Positions 7,297-15,604 of a stretch of 64,000 bases of DNA are shown piece by piece. The position numbers and the translations under genes were made by a program. The notes beneath the pieces were generated by a model. It ran no database searches. It had not been told where the DNA came from and saw only the letters and a list, made by a program, of their open reading frames with translations. Within the stretch, counting starts at the first letter, position 1. Each line of letters opens with the position of its first letter. The stretch lies in the NCBI GenBank assembly GCA_034433515.1, contig DAOUAL010000087.1, forward strand, positions 47,389 through 111,388. Direction: 5' to 3'. Source of the DNA: DAOTXS01 sp034433515. Lineage in GTDB: Bacteria; Chloroflexota; Anaerolineae; UBA4142.

Positions 7297-8313
7297 ATGG
7301 AACAAGACGAAAAACTAGAACTGGAATTACGGCGGTCGCTGGATCAACTCAAGCCGGTCCCACCACGCGATCCTGACGTAACGGCACGGGGACGCGCGCA
7401 ATTTCTAACCCAAGCGCGAACCCTGCGCCCAACCGTATCGGCAAAGCCGTTTTGGCGTCAAATAGGGTGGAACATTTTTCCTCAAAAGGAGGTTCGTATG
7501 TCCACCTTGATGGCGTTAGTTTTGGCACTTGCCGTCGCGTTTGGTGGATCGGGCGCGGTGGCGGTTGCCGCGCAAGAGGCATTGCCTAATGATCCACTTT
7601 ACCCGGTCAAACTTTGGACCGAAGACGTTCGCGTGAATCTTGCCTTCGATCAAGAAACCCGTGCCAACCTTCTACTCGATTTTGCCAATCGCCGTGCAAA
7701 CGAATTGACGGTTGCCGGCGATTCAGCCGCGCTTGCCGAACAAACCATAGCGCGCGAACAAAACCAAGTTCAAGCGGCGCTACACATCGCTGCACAGTTG
7801 GACGAGGCGGGAATGTTGCGTGTGCTAACGCGCACCCAATTGCAACTCGCACAGCAAACCCGTACAATGGAACAAATGCAATTTTCGATGTCCAGTCAAG
7901 TGCGTGAAATGATTCAAGCCCAACAAGCACTGATTCAACTCGGTCTACAAAACCGCAACGAATTTCGCAATCGAGTTTTTGGCACGCAAGACAAACTACC
8001 CCCGCCCACGCATTTTCCGCCCGCCACGTTGCCGATTACCGCTACAGTTCATATGCGCTCTACCGAATTTCCCTTGCCAACCGTCACGCGCACATGGACC
8101 ATTCCCGCGCGTCCTACCGAATTGCCGCGTCCAACATTGGCACCCCCGTTGACCGTCCCGGCGCGTCCTAGCGATTTACCGCGCGCAACCTTTGCACCCA
8201 CGCCGATTATTCCACCCAATCCTACCAATGGGAATGAACCACCGCGCGGGCAGACACCCCCGGCATCACCGCCGAATGGGAGACCGCTGGGAACGCCGCC
8301 CCGCCGTCCCTAA
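7297..8313 (+). CDS. DUF5667 protein, probable membrane regulator of the adjacent sigma factor
   Basis: The N-terminal 65 residues are charged and cytoplasmic in type. One hydrophobic segment (about 70-95) follows, then a DUF5667 helical domain beginning LPNDPLYPVKLWTEDVRVNL and continuing to about residue 220. The tail is long and Pro/Thr-rich, with repeated units of the form PARPTELPRPT, and probably spans the cell wall. The ATG at 7297 has GGAG six nt upstream; a GTG at 7285 is possible but lacks a site. A second, perfect AAGGAGG lies within the gene before an in-frame ATG at 7498, which would yield a form starting with a signal peptide. It probably acts as an anti-sigma partner, by position and topology only. 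Confidence 0.75.
   Translation: MEQDEKLELELRRSLDQLKPVPPRDPDVTARGRAQFLTQARTLRPTVSAKPFWRQIGWNIFPQKEVRMSTLMALVLALAVAFGGSGAVAVAAQEALPNDPLYPVKLWTEDVRVNLAFDQETRANLLLDFANRRANELTVAGDSAALAEQTIAREQNQVQAALHIAAQLDEAGMLRVLTRTQLQLAQQTRTMEQMQFSMSSQVREMIQAQQALIQLGLQNRNEFRNRVFGTQDKLPPPTHFPPATLPITATVHMRSTEFPLPTVTRTWTIPARPTELPRPTLAPPLTVPARPSDLPRATFAPTPIIPPNPTNGNEPPRGQTPPASPPNGRPLGTPPRRP
7486..7500 (+). promoter_or_regulatory. Internal Shine-Dalgarno and start codon inside the DUF5667 gene
   Basis: AAGGAGG at 7486-7492, then a 5-nt spacer, then ATG at 7498 in frame. The following residues form a classic signal peptide ending near AVAAQEA. It could produce a shorter secreted form without the cytoplasmic domain. 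Confidence 0.55.
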
Positions 8314-8345
8314 CTCGGACGCGCCGAAACAACACCAGAATTGAT

Positions 8346-8413
8346 CCACGAAGGACACGAAGGTACACGAAGATTTCTCTGGTCTTCCTTCGTGACCTTG
8401 GTGCCCTTCGTGG
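8346..8413. repeat. Imperfect inverted repeat (CCACGAAGG family)
   Basis: CCACGAAGGACACGAAGG and its near-complement face each other around a short centre, giving a long imperfect hairpin just after the DUF5667 stop. Repeats of this kind are dispersed in many environmental bacterial genomes. It may also terminate transcription. Confidence 0.6.
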
Positions 8414-8496
8414 CTGAAAAAATCTTGGCTTTTGGTGCAACGATTTCATTGGAGAGGTACTAATTGTGGGCGGATCAGAAATCGGATGTTTGCAGA

Positions 8497-8614
8497 CAGT
8501 TTAGCATAGTGACCGCGAATGATCTCAATTTGACCGCAGAGACGTAGAGAAAAAATCATAAACTCCGCGCTCTCTGCGCCTCTGCGGTTAGGAATCGGCG
8601 GACGTACTACACTC
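8497..8614. repeat. 118-bp MITE-like dispersed repeat, copy 1
   Basis: Aligns without gaps to 27556-27673, with about ten mismatches counted by eye. It has an internal inverted repeat (ACCGCAGAG..CTCTGCGGT type) and degenerate terminal inverted repeats. It lies 34 bp before the next start codon. Together with 8346-8413 it fills the 335-bp spacer between two genes. Confidence 0.85.
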
Positions 8615-8648
8615 TCTGTTTGCAAAATCTTTTTTAGGAGGATCACAA

Positions 8649-9200
8649 ATGCGAGTGCTACAAATTTGCGCGATTGTTTTTGCGGCAACTGCCGGCTTAG
8701 GTCTCGGCGCGATTGCGACAGCCGCCCCCGCCACCTTAACCGGGGTGCCGCTTGCGTTCCAGCGAACCGCTCAACCCATTGACGCTCCAACTGCCACCAT
8801 CACGCCAACCGTGACGATTACCCCTACGGGAACGATAACGCCAACCACCAGTGCCAATCGCGTGGCAGAGGAGATTGCAGCGCACTATGGTATCACGTTA
8901 ACCAAGATGGTGGAATTACACAACACCGGCATCGGTTACGGCGAAATCGTCATCGCCCTCGAGTTAGCCAAGGCGAGCGGCAAATCGCTGGAAGAAATCT
9001 TGGCGATGAAGAATGAAGAGACCGGCTGGGGCGAGATCGCCCAAGCGTTGAATATTGCGCCGGGCAAATGGGGTGGCAACCTGGGTGACGTTATGCGTCA
9101 AGCCAACCCCAAGAAATCGGCGACACCGCCGGCAGAGGATGTGGCACCCAAGGGGAATGTCAAACCGAAAGACGTCGCGCCGGGCAAAGGACGCAAATAA
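8649..9200 (+). CDS. Small secreted protein of unknown function
   Basis: A 183-residue protein with an N-terminal signal peptide (about 1-25, ending TAAPA), a Thr/Pro repeat linker with TITPT units (50-72), and a conserved-looking helical domain (75-145). This domain has two similar helical repeats around ALELAKASGKSLEEILAM and EIAQALNIAPGK. The tail is Lys/Pro-rich and basic. AGGAGG precedes the ATG. No known family is recognised. It follows the sigma factor/DUF5667 pair and may belong to the same envelope regulon, but a repeat-filled gap of 335 bp separates them. Confidence 0.7.
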   Translation: MRVLQICAIVFAATAGLGLGAIATAAPATLTGVPLAFQRTAQPIDAPTATITPTVTITPTGTITPTTSANRVAEEIAAHYGITLTKMVELHNTGIGYGEIVIALELAKASGKSLEEILAMKNEETGWGEIAQALNIAPGKWGGNLGDVMRQANPKKSATPPAEDVAPKGNVKPKDVAPGKGRK

Positions 9201-9212
9201 ATCTGAATGACG

Positions 9213-9247
9213 ATTGGGCGAGCCAAACGACTCGCCCATTTATTTTT
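9213..9247 (+). terminator. Rho-independent terminator
   Basis: Stem GGGCGAG (9216-9222) with CTCGCCC (9231-9237), an 8-nt loop, then ATTTATTTTT. Confidence 0.75.
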
Positions 9248-9255
9248 GTAGGGCA

Positions 9256-9283
9256 TTGCAAATCTCACCAGCACGCGTATAAT
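9256..9283 (+). promoter_or_regulatory. Sigma-70-type promoter, leaderless, for the amidohydrolase gene
   Basis: TTGCAA, a 16-nt spacer and a consensus TATAAT. The -10 box ends 6 nt before the ATG at 9290 and no Shine-Dalgarno is present. Confidence 0.65.
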
Positions 9284-9289
9284 CAAGTT

Positions 9290-10828
9290 ATGGCAGACCT
9301 TTTGTTGACCAACGCAAACATTTACACGCTCGATCCAACGCGCCCACGCGCCAACATCATCGCCTTTGGCAATGGGCGCGTGCTGGGATTCGATTCTGAC
9401 GCGCTCGCGCTCTACAATCCTCTCCACGCGCAAATCATTGATGTCGGTGGTCGTACGGTCATTCCCGGCTTGATTGATCACCACATTCATTTCACGGCGT
9501 ACGCCGCTAGTCTCGCGCGCGTGAATCTCGACGGCGCGCGTTCACTGGAGGAAGCGGTTGCCTGCGTTGCCGAGCGAGTCCAGCGCGCCCAGCCGGGCGA
9601 ATGGATTATCGGGTTGGGGTGGAATCATCTCGATTGGACGCCGCCGGTGTTTCCCACCAAGTCGTCGCTGGATGCCATTGCGCCCCACAACCCGGTGGTG
9701 CTGGATCGCAAAGATGGTCATTCGATTTGGGTAAACAGCGCAGCGTTGCGGGCTTGCCACCTCACGCGTGAGACCCCTGATCCGGCGGGCGGCGTGATTG
9801 ATCGCGATGCAAACGGCGAGCCGACCGGCATCTTGCGCGACAATGCGATGGACTTGTTCGAAGGCAAACGCGGCTTTGATGCGGCGGCGTTGAGCGAAAC
9901 CGATTTGCTGAACGCGATTCGTTCGGCGCACCAACTTGGGTTGGTGGGCATTCACAATGTTGAGGGCGCCGAGGCGTTGCAACTCTTCCAACGATTACGC
10001 GCGCAAAATCAACTGACGTTACGGGTTACCCATATGATCCCCGGTAGCCAATTGCATCACGCCCTTGCTCTGGGTCTGCGGGGCGGATTCGGCGATGAAT
10101 GGCTTTGCATTGCTGGGATCAAAATGTTTGCGGATGGCTCGCTGGGATCACAGACGGCATGGATGTTGGAACCGTTTGAAGGACAGCCGGACAATTGTGG
10201 CATTCTGACTACGCCCTTGGAAGAGATCGCAGAATTGGCAAGGAAGGCAGCGCACGCTGGGATGATGGTGTGCACCCACGCCATCGGTGACCGCGCGAAT
10301 CGCGAGGTGCTGAACGTGTACGAAAAATTGCGCCGCGAAAATCTGACCGTGCCACTTCGCATCGAACACGCGCAACATTTGCATCACGATGATGTGCCGC
10401 GCTTTGCCGCGCTCAACGTCATCGCTTCGATGCAGCCGATTCATTGCACCAGCGATTATCCAATGACCGATACGTTGCTCGGCGCGCGCGGACGATACAC
10501 CTATGCGTTCAAGAGTTTGCTCGATACCGGCGCGCATATTGTGTTTGGCAGCGACTGTCCGGTCGAAACGCTTGACCCATGGGCAGGTATTCATGCCGCT
10601 GTTACACGTGAACGCGCGAATGGCGAACCGCACGGAGGTTGGTATCCGCAAGAAAAATTATCTGTCGAGGAAGCGGTACGCGCGTATGCCCAGCCGTTAA
10701 CGGTGGGGGCATTGGGGGACGCGCTAGTTCTATCGCACAATATTTTTGAAATACCGGCTCAAGCCCTACGCGAGACCCGCGTGGAGTACACTATCGTTGG
10801 AGGCAACGTGGTGTACTCTACCGCATGA
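9290..10828 (+). CDS. YtcJ-like metal-dependent amidohydrolase
   Basis: A 512-residue member of the amidohydrolase superfamily, subgroup related to YtcJ and AepA. It shows the N-terminal beta-sandwich start LLTNANIYTLD, metal ligands in GLIDHHIHF, a central Lys region around GIKMFADGS, His residues in CTHAIGD and RIEHAQHL, and the catalytic Asp in FGSDCPVETLDPW. It probably hydrolyses an amide or related bond of a small cytoplasmic substrate; the substrate is unknown. It has its own promoter and a terminator upstream, so it is expressed independently of the sigma-factor group. Confidence 0.85.
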   Translation: MADLLLTNANIYTLDPTRPRANIIAFGNGRVLGFDSDALALYNPLHAQIIDVGGRTVIPGLIDHHIHFTAYAASLARVNLDGARSLEEAVACVAERVQRAQPGEWIIGLGWNHLDWTPPVFPTKSSLDAIAPHNPVVLDRKDGHSIWVNSAALRACHLTRETPDPAGGVIDRDANGEPTGILRDNAMDLFEGKRGFDAAALSETDLLNAIRSAHQLGLVGIHNVEGAEALQLFQRLRAQNQLTLRVTHMIPGSQLHHALALGLRGGFGDEWLCIAGIKMFADGSLGSQTAWMLEPFEGQPDNCGILTTPLEEIAELARKAAHAGMMVCTHAIGDRANREVLNVYEKLRRENLTVPLRIEHAQHLHHDDVPRFAALNVIASMQPIHCTSDYPMTDTLLGARGRYTYAFKSLLDTGAHIVFGSDCPVETLDPWAGIHAAVTRERANGEPHGGWYPQEKLSVEEAVRAYAQPLTVGALGDALVLSHNIFEIPAQALRETRVEYTIVGGNVVYSTA

Positions 10829-10974
10829 ACTTATCCTCAACTATGAAATCAGTTATTCACTGATGTTCCACTGTCAACGATTTGTTCGGAGTTCATAGGG
10901 CTGGCGCAAAGAGACAAGTTGCCGACTCGTCTGTACGCGCTCATACGCGTCAAGCGCACTGCGACGCACGAACG

Positions 10975-11475
10975 ATGAAACGACCCAACGATCCAACGAT
11001 CCAACGAACCAACGATCCAACGAGTACTCTTATTCTCACACCTACCCAGCTTGCGCAACTGGTTACGCAGGCACGCGCCGACGCGCCCAACGAAACTTGC
11101 GGTATCATCGCCGGCAAAGAAGGACACGCGCTCCAAGTTTTTGCTTTGCCTAACATTGCCTCCAACCCACGCGTTGAATACTATGCCGAGCCACACGCGC
11201 TCCTTGAGGCGTTCCGGGAAATCGAAGCGAAGGGCTGGGAGCATTTGGCAATTTATCATTCGCATCCGGCATCGCCCGCGTACCCTTCGCCCACCGACAT
11301 CGCGCGCGCCTTTTATCCCAATGTCATCTATATTTTGATTTCGTTACTGAATCCAGAGCAAGCCCTGATTCGTGCCTTTCGAATCACCGAAGGTCAGATG
11401 AGCGAAATTACGCTTGAGGTGGAAGATGAATCATCGCGAGAGAATCCGCGCCGTTCTGCGCGGCGAGCCGACTGA
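10975..11475 (+). CDS. M67/JAMM (Mov34/MPN) family metalloprotein
   Basis: A bacterial JAMM-type zinc protein of about 167 residues. The metal site is visible as E in NETCGII and as HSHPASPAYPSPTD (HxH..S..D). Small bacterial JAMM proteins cleave peptide or isopeptide bonds C-terminal to ubiquitin-like folds or cysteine adducts; the substrate here is unknown. The ATG at 10975 was taken because upstream codons look non-coding. The first dozen codons are encoded by an 8-bp tandem repeat (ATCCAACG type) and are probably dispensable. The end overlaps the next gene by 50 nt. Confidence 0.8.
   Translation: MKRPNDPTIQRTNDPTSTLILTPTQLAQLVTQARADAPNETCGIIAGKEGHALQVFALPNIASNPRVEYYAEPHALLEAFREIEAKGWEHLAIYHSHPASPAYPSPTDIARAFYPNVIYILISLLNPEQALIRAFRITEGQMSEITLEVEDESSRENPRRSARRAD
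10983..11022. repeat. Tandem 8-bp repeat inside the start of the JAMM gene
   Basis: Five near-identical copies of ATCCAACG type follow the presumed start codon. The island belongs to the class of short-unit repeat islands seen at many junctions in this window. Confidence 0.85.
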
Positions 11476-12424
11476 TCACATTCCCGTTGCGCTGTGGCGT
11501 CACTTTCCCGGCGACGATCTCAAGCCGGCAACACTCGCCGCACGCGTCGTTGAGTTTCAAAGAAAATTCGATTTCGATTTCGTCAAGGTTACGCCAGCCT
11601 CCGGCTATCCGTCCGAAATGTACGGCGCAACCTTTCGGACGCCAGACCCCGGCTCACCGCGCTTGCGCGAGGGAACGCGGGAACGTGCCACGCGCCCGGT
11701 GAACACGTTAGCCGATTGGGACAAGATTGTCCCGCTCGACGAAACGAATTTTGTTTTCGTCCGTGAGACGAGCGCACTCAAATTGATTCGTCAACAAATT
11801 GGCGATGACGTACACATCTTGCAAACGATCTTTTCACCGCTGTATGCCGCGTGGAATCTGGCCGGCGACCGCGTGTTCGATGATTTACGCAATCAGCCGG
11901 ATGTGGTACATCGCGCGATGCGTGCCCTTACCGAGACGACCATCCGTTTCGCGGTGGCGAGTTTGCGCGCCGGTGCCGATGCGATTTTCTTCGCGACGCA
12001 AATGGCAACGTCGCAATATCTCACGCTCGAAGAGCATCGCCGCTGGGCTGAACCGTACGATCGTCCAGTGTTGGAAGCGATCCGTGCCGCCCAAGCCGAT
12101 TTCATTTTCTTGCACATTCATGGCTTGAATATTTTCTTCGATGAACTAACGCGCTATCCGGTGGACGTGATCAATTGGCATGATCGGCGAACCGCGCCCT
12201 CGTTGCAAGAGGCACGCGGCAAATGGCGTGGCGGGCTGGCAGGGGGCATTGATGAGTGGAACGTGCTGGCTACCTCAACGCGCGATGCCGTGATGGCGCA
12301 AGCCCGCGATGCCATCACGCAGACTGGCGGACGTGGATTAATCTTGTCGGCGGGGTGCGTGATCCCGGTGGACACGCCCGACGAGAATATTCGAGCCGTC
12401 CTCCAAGTCGCGCGGGGATTTTAG
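11426..12424 (+). CDS. Uroporphyrinogen decarboxylase (URO-D) family protein
   Basis: A TIM-barrel protein of 332 residues of the URO-D superfamily, which covers HemE and corrinoid- or cobalamin-dependent methyltransferase partners. Family signs are the N-terminal RERIRAVLRGEPTDHIPVALW, a middle IFSPLYAAWNLAG and the C-terminal LSAGCVIPVDTPDENIRAV. That last segment is typical of the methyltransferase-like branch rather than true HemE, so tetrapyrrole synthesis is not assumed. The ATG at 11426 follows GAGGTGGA; the gene starts inside the JAMM gene, suggesting cotranscription. Confidence 0.8.
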   Translation: MNHRERIRAVLRGEPTDHIPVALWRHFPGDDLKPATLAARVVEFQRKFDFDFVKVTPASGYPSEMYGATFRTPDPGSPRLREGTRERATRPVNTLADWDKIVPLDETNFVFVRETSALKLIRQQIGDDVHILQTIFSPLYAAWNLAGDRVFDDLRNQPDVVHRAMRALTETTIRFAVASLRAGADAIFFATQMATSQYLTLEEHRRWAEPYDRPVLEAIRAAQADFIFLHIHGLNIFFDELTRYPVDVINWHDRRTAPSLQEARGKWRGGLAGGIDEWNVLATSTRDAVMAQARDAITQTGGRGLILSAGCVIPVDTPDENIRAVLQVARGF

Positions 12425-12639
12425 GCAACCGATCTTGTCCGAGATCGTTGCCCAAAAAGCAAAGATTTTGGGGATACGGATAAACGCGGAAAATTTTTCT
12501 TGGCTGCGCTGGTCAGCCAAACGATGGCAATGTTGAAATCTTAACGTGCCTTGCTGAGAGACGCCGTCGTAGAAAATGCCCTTGCCGCTGTTTTAACGTA
12601 GCGTCTTGGTGTCAAATTATTGCTGTCCCCCTACGACGC

Positions 12640-12664
12640 AAAAACGCGCCAGTCGTTGACTGGC
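12640..12664 (-). terminator. Rho-independent terminator for comM
   Basis: On the minus strand GCCAGTC, a 3-nt loop and GACTGGC are followed by GCG and a run of five U. It lies just past the comM stop codon. The spacer 12425-12639 has an imperfect hairpin at its start and nothing else recognisable. Confidence 0.7.
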
Positions 12665-12673
12665 ACGGGTTGG

Positions 12674-14203
12674 TTAGCCGGCAACGAGGGAACGGGGCCG
12701 ATACTGAATTGCCTCCGCAAGGTGTGGAGTTTCGATGTGGTCGCGATCCGCCAGATCCGCAATTGTCCGCGCAAGTTTGAGGATGCGATGATACGCGCGT
12801 GCGCTCATTTGCATTTGTTGCATCGCCGCGCGCAATAAATTTTTCCCCGCTTCGTCCACCCCACAATATTCGCGTACCTCGGCAGGTCCCATATCGCCGT
12901 TGCATTGCAGGCTCGTCCCGGCAAAACGGCGCCGCTGACGTTCGCGCGCGGCTTCCACCCGTGCGCGGATCGTTGCCGATGTTTCGCCCAGTCGGTCGCC
13001 CGCTAACTTGGTGTAATCCACACGCGGCACTTGGATATGAATGTCAATCCGATCGAGCAAAGGGCCGCTGATCCGTTTTTGATAACGGAGAACCGTCGCG
13101 AGTGAACACGTGCATTCTTTGACCGGGTCACCAAAATTTCCACAGGGGCACGGATTCATTGCGGCAATCAGCATAAAGTTTGCCGGGAAGGTAAGCGAGC
13201 CCGAAGCGCGCGCAATCGAAACGGTCTTGTCTTCGAGGGGCTGTCGTAAAACCTCAAGCGACCTTGTATCAAACTCAGGCAGTTCATCCAAGAATAGCAC
13301 GCCGCGATGCGCGAGCGAGATTTCGCCCGGGTGGGGCCAGCGGCCGCCCCCCACCAAGCCCGCGTGCGAAATGGTGTGATGCGGCGCGCGAAAGGGCCTG
13401 TGCCGAATCAGCGGTGAACCGCTGGGCAACATATCGTTGACGGAATAGATCCGGGTAACTTCCAGCGCTTCTTCCAACGTCAGCGTGGGCAGAATCGAAG
13501 GGAGCGAACGCGCCAAGAGGGTTTTGCCGGCGCCGGGCGGACCGACCAGCAACACATTGTGTTGCCCCGCTGCAGCCACTTCGAGGGCGCGTTTGACGTG
13601 CTCTTGGCCCCGGATTTCGGCAAAGTCGGTGGCGTAGGTTGGCGCCGTGGCGGGTTCAAACGCTTGGCTCAGACGATAAGGGGGAATCGGTTGGAGTTGG
13701 TTCAAGTGTGCCACAAGTGCGAACAAGGTTTCAATCGGATAAACAGTGAGCCCGGGGATCAGGGCGGCTTCGGGCGCATCGCTGGCAGGGACGAACAGGG
13801 CGTCGAATCCTTGTTCACGGGCAAGTGCCGCCATTGACAAGACGCCGTTGGTGTGGCGCACGATGCCGTCCAAAGACAATTCGCCAATGATCAGCGTACG
13901 CGAGAGATCAGCCTGCAATTGTCCCGAAGCCATCAACAAGCCAACCGCGATAGGGAGATCGTACGCCGGCCCTTCTTTGCGGAGATCGGCAGGCGCCAGG
14001 TTGACAGTGATACGTTTATTCCAGGGGTAGGTGAGATTAGAATTTTTGATGGCGGCACGCACACGCTCACGCGACTCTTGCACAGCCGTATCAGGCAAGC
14101 CAACAATCGTAAAGCCGGGTTGGCCATTGGCAATATCTACTTCGACATCGACGAGCGCACCATCGAGTCCGACGACGGCACAACTAGCAACTTTGGCAAG
14201 CAT
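12674..14203 (-). CDS. comM: YifB/ComM-type AAA+ ATPase
   Basis: A Mg-chelatase-like AAA+ helicase of the ComM/YifB family, which promotes branch migration during uptake and integration of transforming DNA. An N-terminal Lon-like fold (NLAPADLRKEGPAYDLPIAV) is followed by an AAA+ core with Walker A GPPGAGKT (about residue 215) and Walker B VLFLDELPEF, then a C-terminal Mg_chelatase_C domain. Full length at 509 residues. GGAGATAGG precedes the ATG. A terminator follows the gene. dprA, another transformation gene, is elsewhere in the window. Confidence 0.93.
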   Translation of the reverse strand: MLAKVASCAVVGLDGALVDVEVDIANGQPGFTIVGLPDTAVQESRERVRAAIKNSNLTYPWNKRITVNLAPADLRKEGPAYDLPIAVGLLMASGQLQADLSRTLIIGELSLDGIVRHTNGVLSMAALAREQGFDALFVPASDAPEAALIPGLTVYPIETLFALVAHLNQLQPIPPYRLSQAFEPATAPTYATDFAEIRGQEHVKRALEVAAAGQHNVLLVGPPGAGKTLLARSLPSILPTLTLEEALEVTRIYSVNDMLPSGSPLIRHRPFRAPHHTISHAGLVGGGRWPHPGEISLAHRGVLFLDELPEFDTRSLEVLRQPLEDKTVSIARASGSLTFPANFMLIAAMNPCPCGNFGDPVKECTCSLATVLRYQKRISGPLLDRIDIHIQVPRVDYTKLAGDRLGETSATIRARVEAARERQRRRFAGTSLQCNGDMGPAEVREYCGVDEAGKNLLRAAMQQMQMSARAYHRILKLARTIADLADRDHIETPHLAEAIQYRPRSLVAG

Positions 14204-14247
14204 GCCTATCTCCGAGGAAGAGGTTATCGAACGATCAATGGGGTAAG

Positions 14248-14600
14248 GTGATTGTACTCCAGGGGGTAGAATCCGTCAACCCTCCGGTGCGACTGGGCAG
14301 GGCTGTTGCCAAGTCGGATCGGGCGACTGAAGTCACAGCAGGCTGGATTCTAGCCGACGCCGGTCCGCTTCGGGTAGTCGCAAGCGTTTACGCCTTTTCG
14401 ATTTCGAGGAATGGTCGATTTTTTCTGTGTGAACGCTTGCGATCGCAAGCGTTCACACCTTTTCGATGGCGAGGAATGGTCAAATTGCGTTACCCCCTAA
14501 CCCGATGTGGACACGCCGGGCAATCGGCAAGGGAAGGATTGCGCGCCTCCGGCGCTTTAGCAGGGTGTAGGTCAACCAACGCGCCGGTACGGAACACCTA
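14248..14600. repeat. Repeat-rich spacer: mosaic of dispersed repeat pieces
   Basis: No gene is supported in this stretch. 14311-14340 matches 44146-44175 on the opposite strand with one mismatch. 14356-14386 matches 28328-28358 with two mismatches. 14380-14418 is repeated imperfectly at 14443-14481 (TCGCAAGCGTT..GAGGAATGGTC), overlapping a long palindrome. Confidence 0.8.
14427..14458. repeat. Perfect 32-bp palindrome
   Basis: Two 16-nt arms (GTGTGAACGCTTGCGA and its complement) meet with no spacer. It would form a cruciform in DNA. No U-run follows, so a terminator role is unlikely. Confidence 0.9.
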
Positions 14601-14605
14601 GCAAC

Positions 14606-14651
14606 TGTAACAAACATTGCACTTGATATGATTTTTGTAACAATTGTTGCA
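14606..14651. promoter_or_regulatory. Tandem operator-like sites upstream of the RpiR gene
   Basis: TGTAACAAACATTGCA at 14606-14621 and TGTAACAATTGTTGCA at 14636-14651 are spaced exactly 30 nt apart (about three helical turns). The second is a near-perfect inverted repeat and overlaps the -35 box. This fits autoregulation by the RpiR-family product. Confidence 0.65.
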
Positions 14652-14675
14652 TTTTTACTCGATCAGTGTTATAAT
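14647..14675 (+). promoter_or_regulatory. Strong sigma-70-type promoter of the RpiR/B12-mutase locus
   Basis: TTGCAT, a 17-nt spacer and consensus TATAAT. The -35 box lies inside the second operator-like site. Confidence 0.75.
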
Positions 14676-14738
14676 TAGGATGACTCGAACGATGGGGGCA
14701 TGCTTTCCCTGTCCGCCACGTCAAGGATTGCGATTCGT

Positions 14739-15596
14739 ATGGGCAACGTTGCCTCACTCGAAAATCGAATCACGACTGTTTTCCCTACCCTGAGTCACGC
14801 GCACCAAAAGTTGGCGCGCCTCATCCTCGACAACGGGCTCTTTGTTGCGTTTGCCTCCGCCGCCGAATTGGGCGAGCAAGTCGGTGTAAGCAATGCGACC
14901 GTCGTCCGCTTTTGCCAAGCCCTCGGCTATGACGGCTATCCAGAACTGCAAGCCGCCGTGCGCGCCAACCTTCCCACCTACGTCCACAAAGTGCAACAGA
15001 TCGAAAACAAGCGCGGCAACGTTCGCACTGCAGACATCCCCCAACGCGTCTTTGAACTCGACGCGCAAAACCTGAGCGACACACTCGCTGCACTCGATCA
15101 GAAACGCTTTTGGGCGGCAGTGCGCGCGATCGGCAAAGCTAGCCACCTCCTCGTCGTCGCCGGCGGACTTTCGGCGGGCCCCGCACTCTACCTCGCCCAC
15201 TCGTTGAACGTGATGGGCTTTGATGCGCGCGCCGCGCTCAACGGCGGCATTCCACTCACCCTCGAACTCGCGCGCCTCAAACCATCCAGTGTTCTCATCG
15301 GCATCAGCGTTTGGCGCTACGTCACGGATACGGTCGCCGCAATGGAACACGCGCACCGGGTTAGCGCGACACGCATCGCGATCACGGATAGTCTGGTCGC
15401 GCCCATCGCGCAGCACGCCGACTTGGCGTTGCAAATCGCGACGAAGGGCGCGGCGCACTCGCTCTCACTGACGAGTATGCTCGCGCTGATGAACGCGTTC
15501 ATCGCCGCACTCTCGTTCACTCGACCCAAGCAAACCGCGCGCGCACTGCGCAAGATTGACGCCGCGTATCGGCGCGGCAAGTTGGTGTTGGAGTAG
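14739..15596 (+). CDS. RpiR/MurR-family transcriptional regulator with SIS domain
   Basis: The N-terminal HTH_6 domain (about 5-80) has SAAELGEQVGVSNATVVRFC and RFCQALGYDGYPE. A C-terminal sugar-isomerase (SIS) domain (about 115-260) contains VVAGGLSAGPALYLAHSL and the GISVWRYV loop. RpiR proteins sense phosphorylated sugars or related ligands and usually repress adjacent catabolic genes. The ATG at 14739 is preferred because AAGGA lies upstream and the family N-terminus begins there; an ATG at 14700 has no usable site. It is the first gene of the locus that continues with the B12 mutase-like gene. Confidence 0.87.
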   Translation: MGNVASLENRITTVFPTLSHAHQKLARLILDNGLFVAFASAAELGEQVGVSNATVVRFCQALGYDGYPELQAAVRANLPTYVHKVQQIENKRGNVRTADIPQRVFELDAQNLSDTLAALDQKRFWAAVRAIGKASHLLVVAGGLSAGPALYLAHSLNVMGFDARAALNGGIPLTLELARLKPSSVLIGISVWRYVTDTVAAMEHAHRVSATRIAITDSLVAPIAQHADLALQIATKGAAHSLSLTSMLALMNAFIAALSFTRPKQTARALRKIDAAYRRGKLVLE

Positions 15597-15604
15597 AATT
15601 TTTA

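Noticed and set aside
12424..12452. Terminator after the URO-D family gene
   Set aside because: A hairpin exists but is followed by A residues on the plus strand and has an unpaired base, so a Rho-independent terminator is not supported.
14680..14700. ATG codons at 14680 and 14700 as starts of the RpiR gene
   Set aside because: 14680 is in another frame. 14700 has G-rich sequence only one nt away and adds residues outside the family domain.
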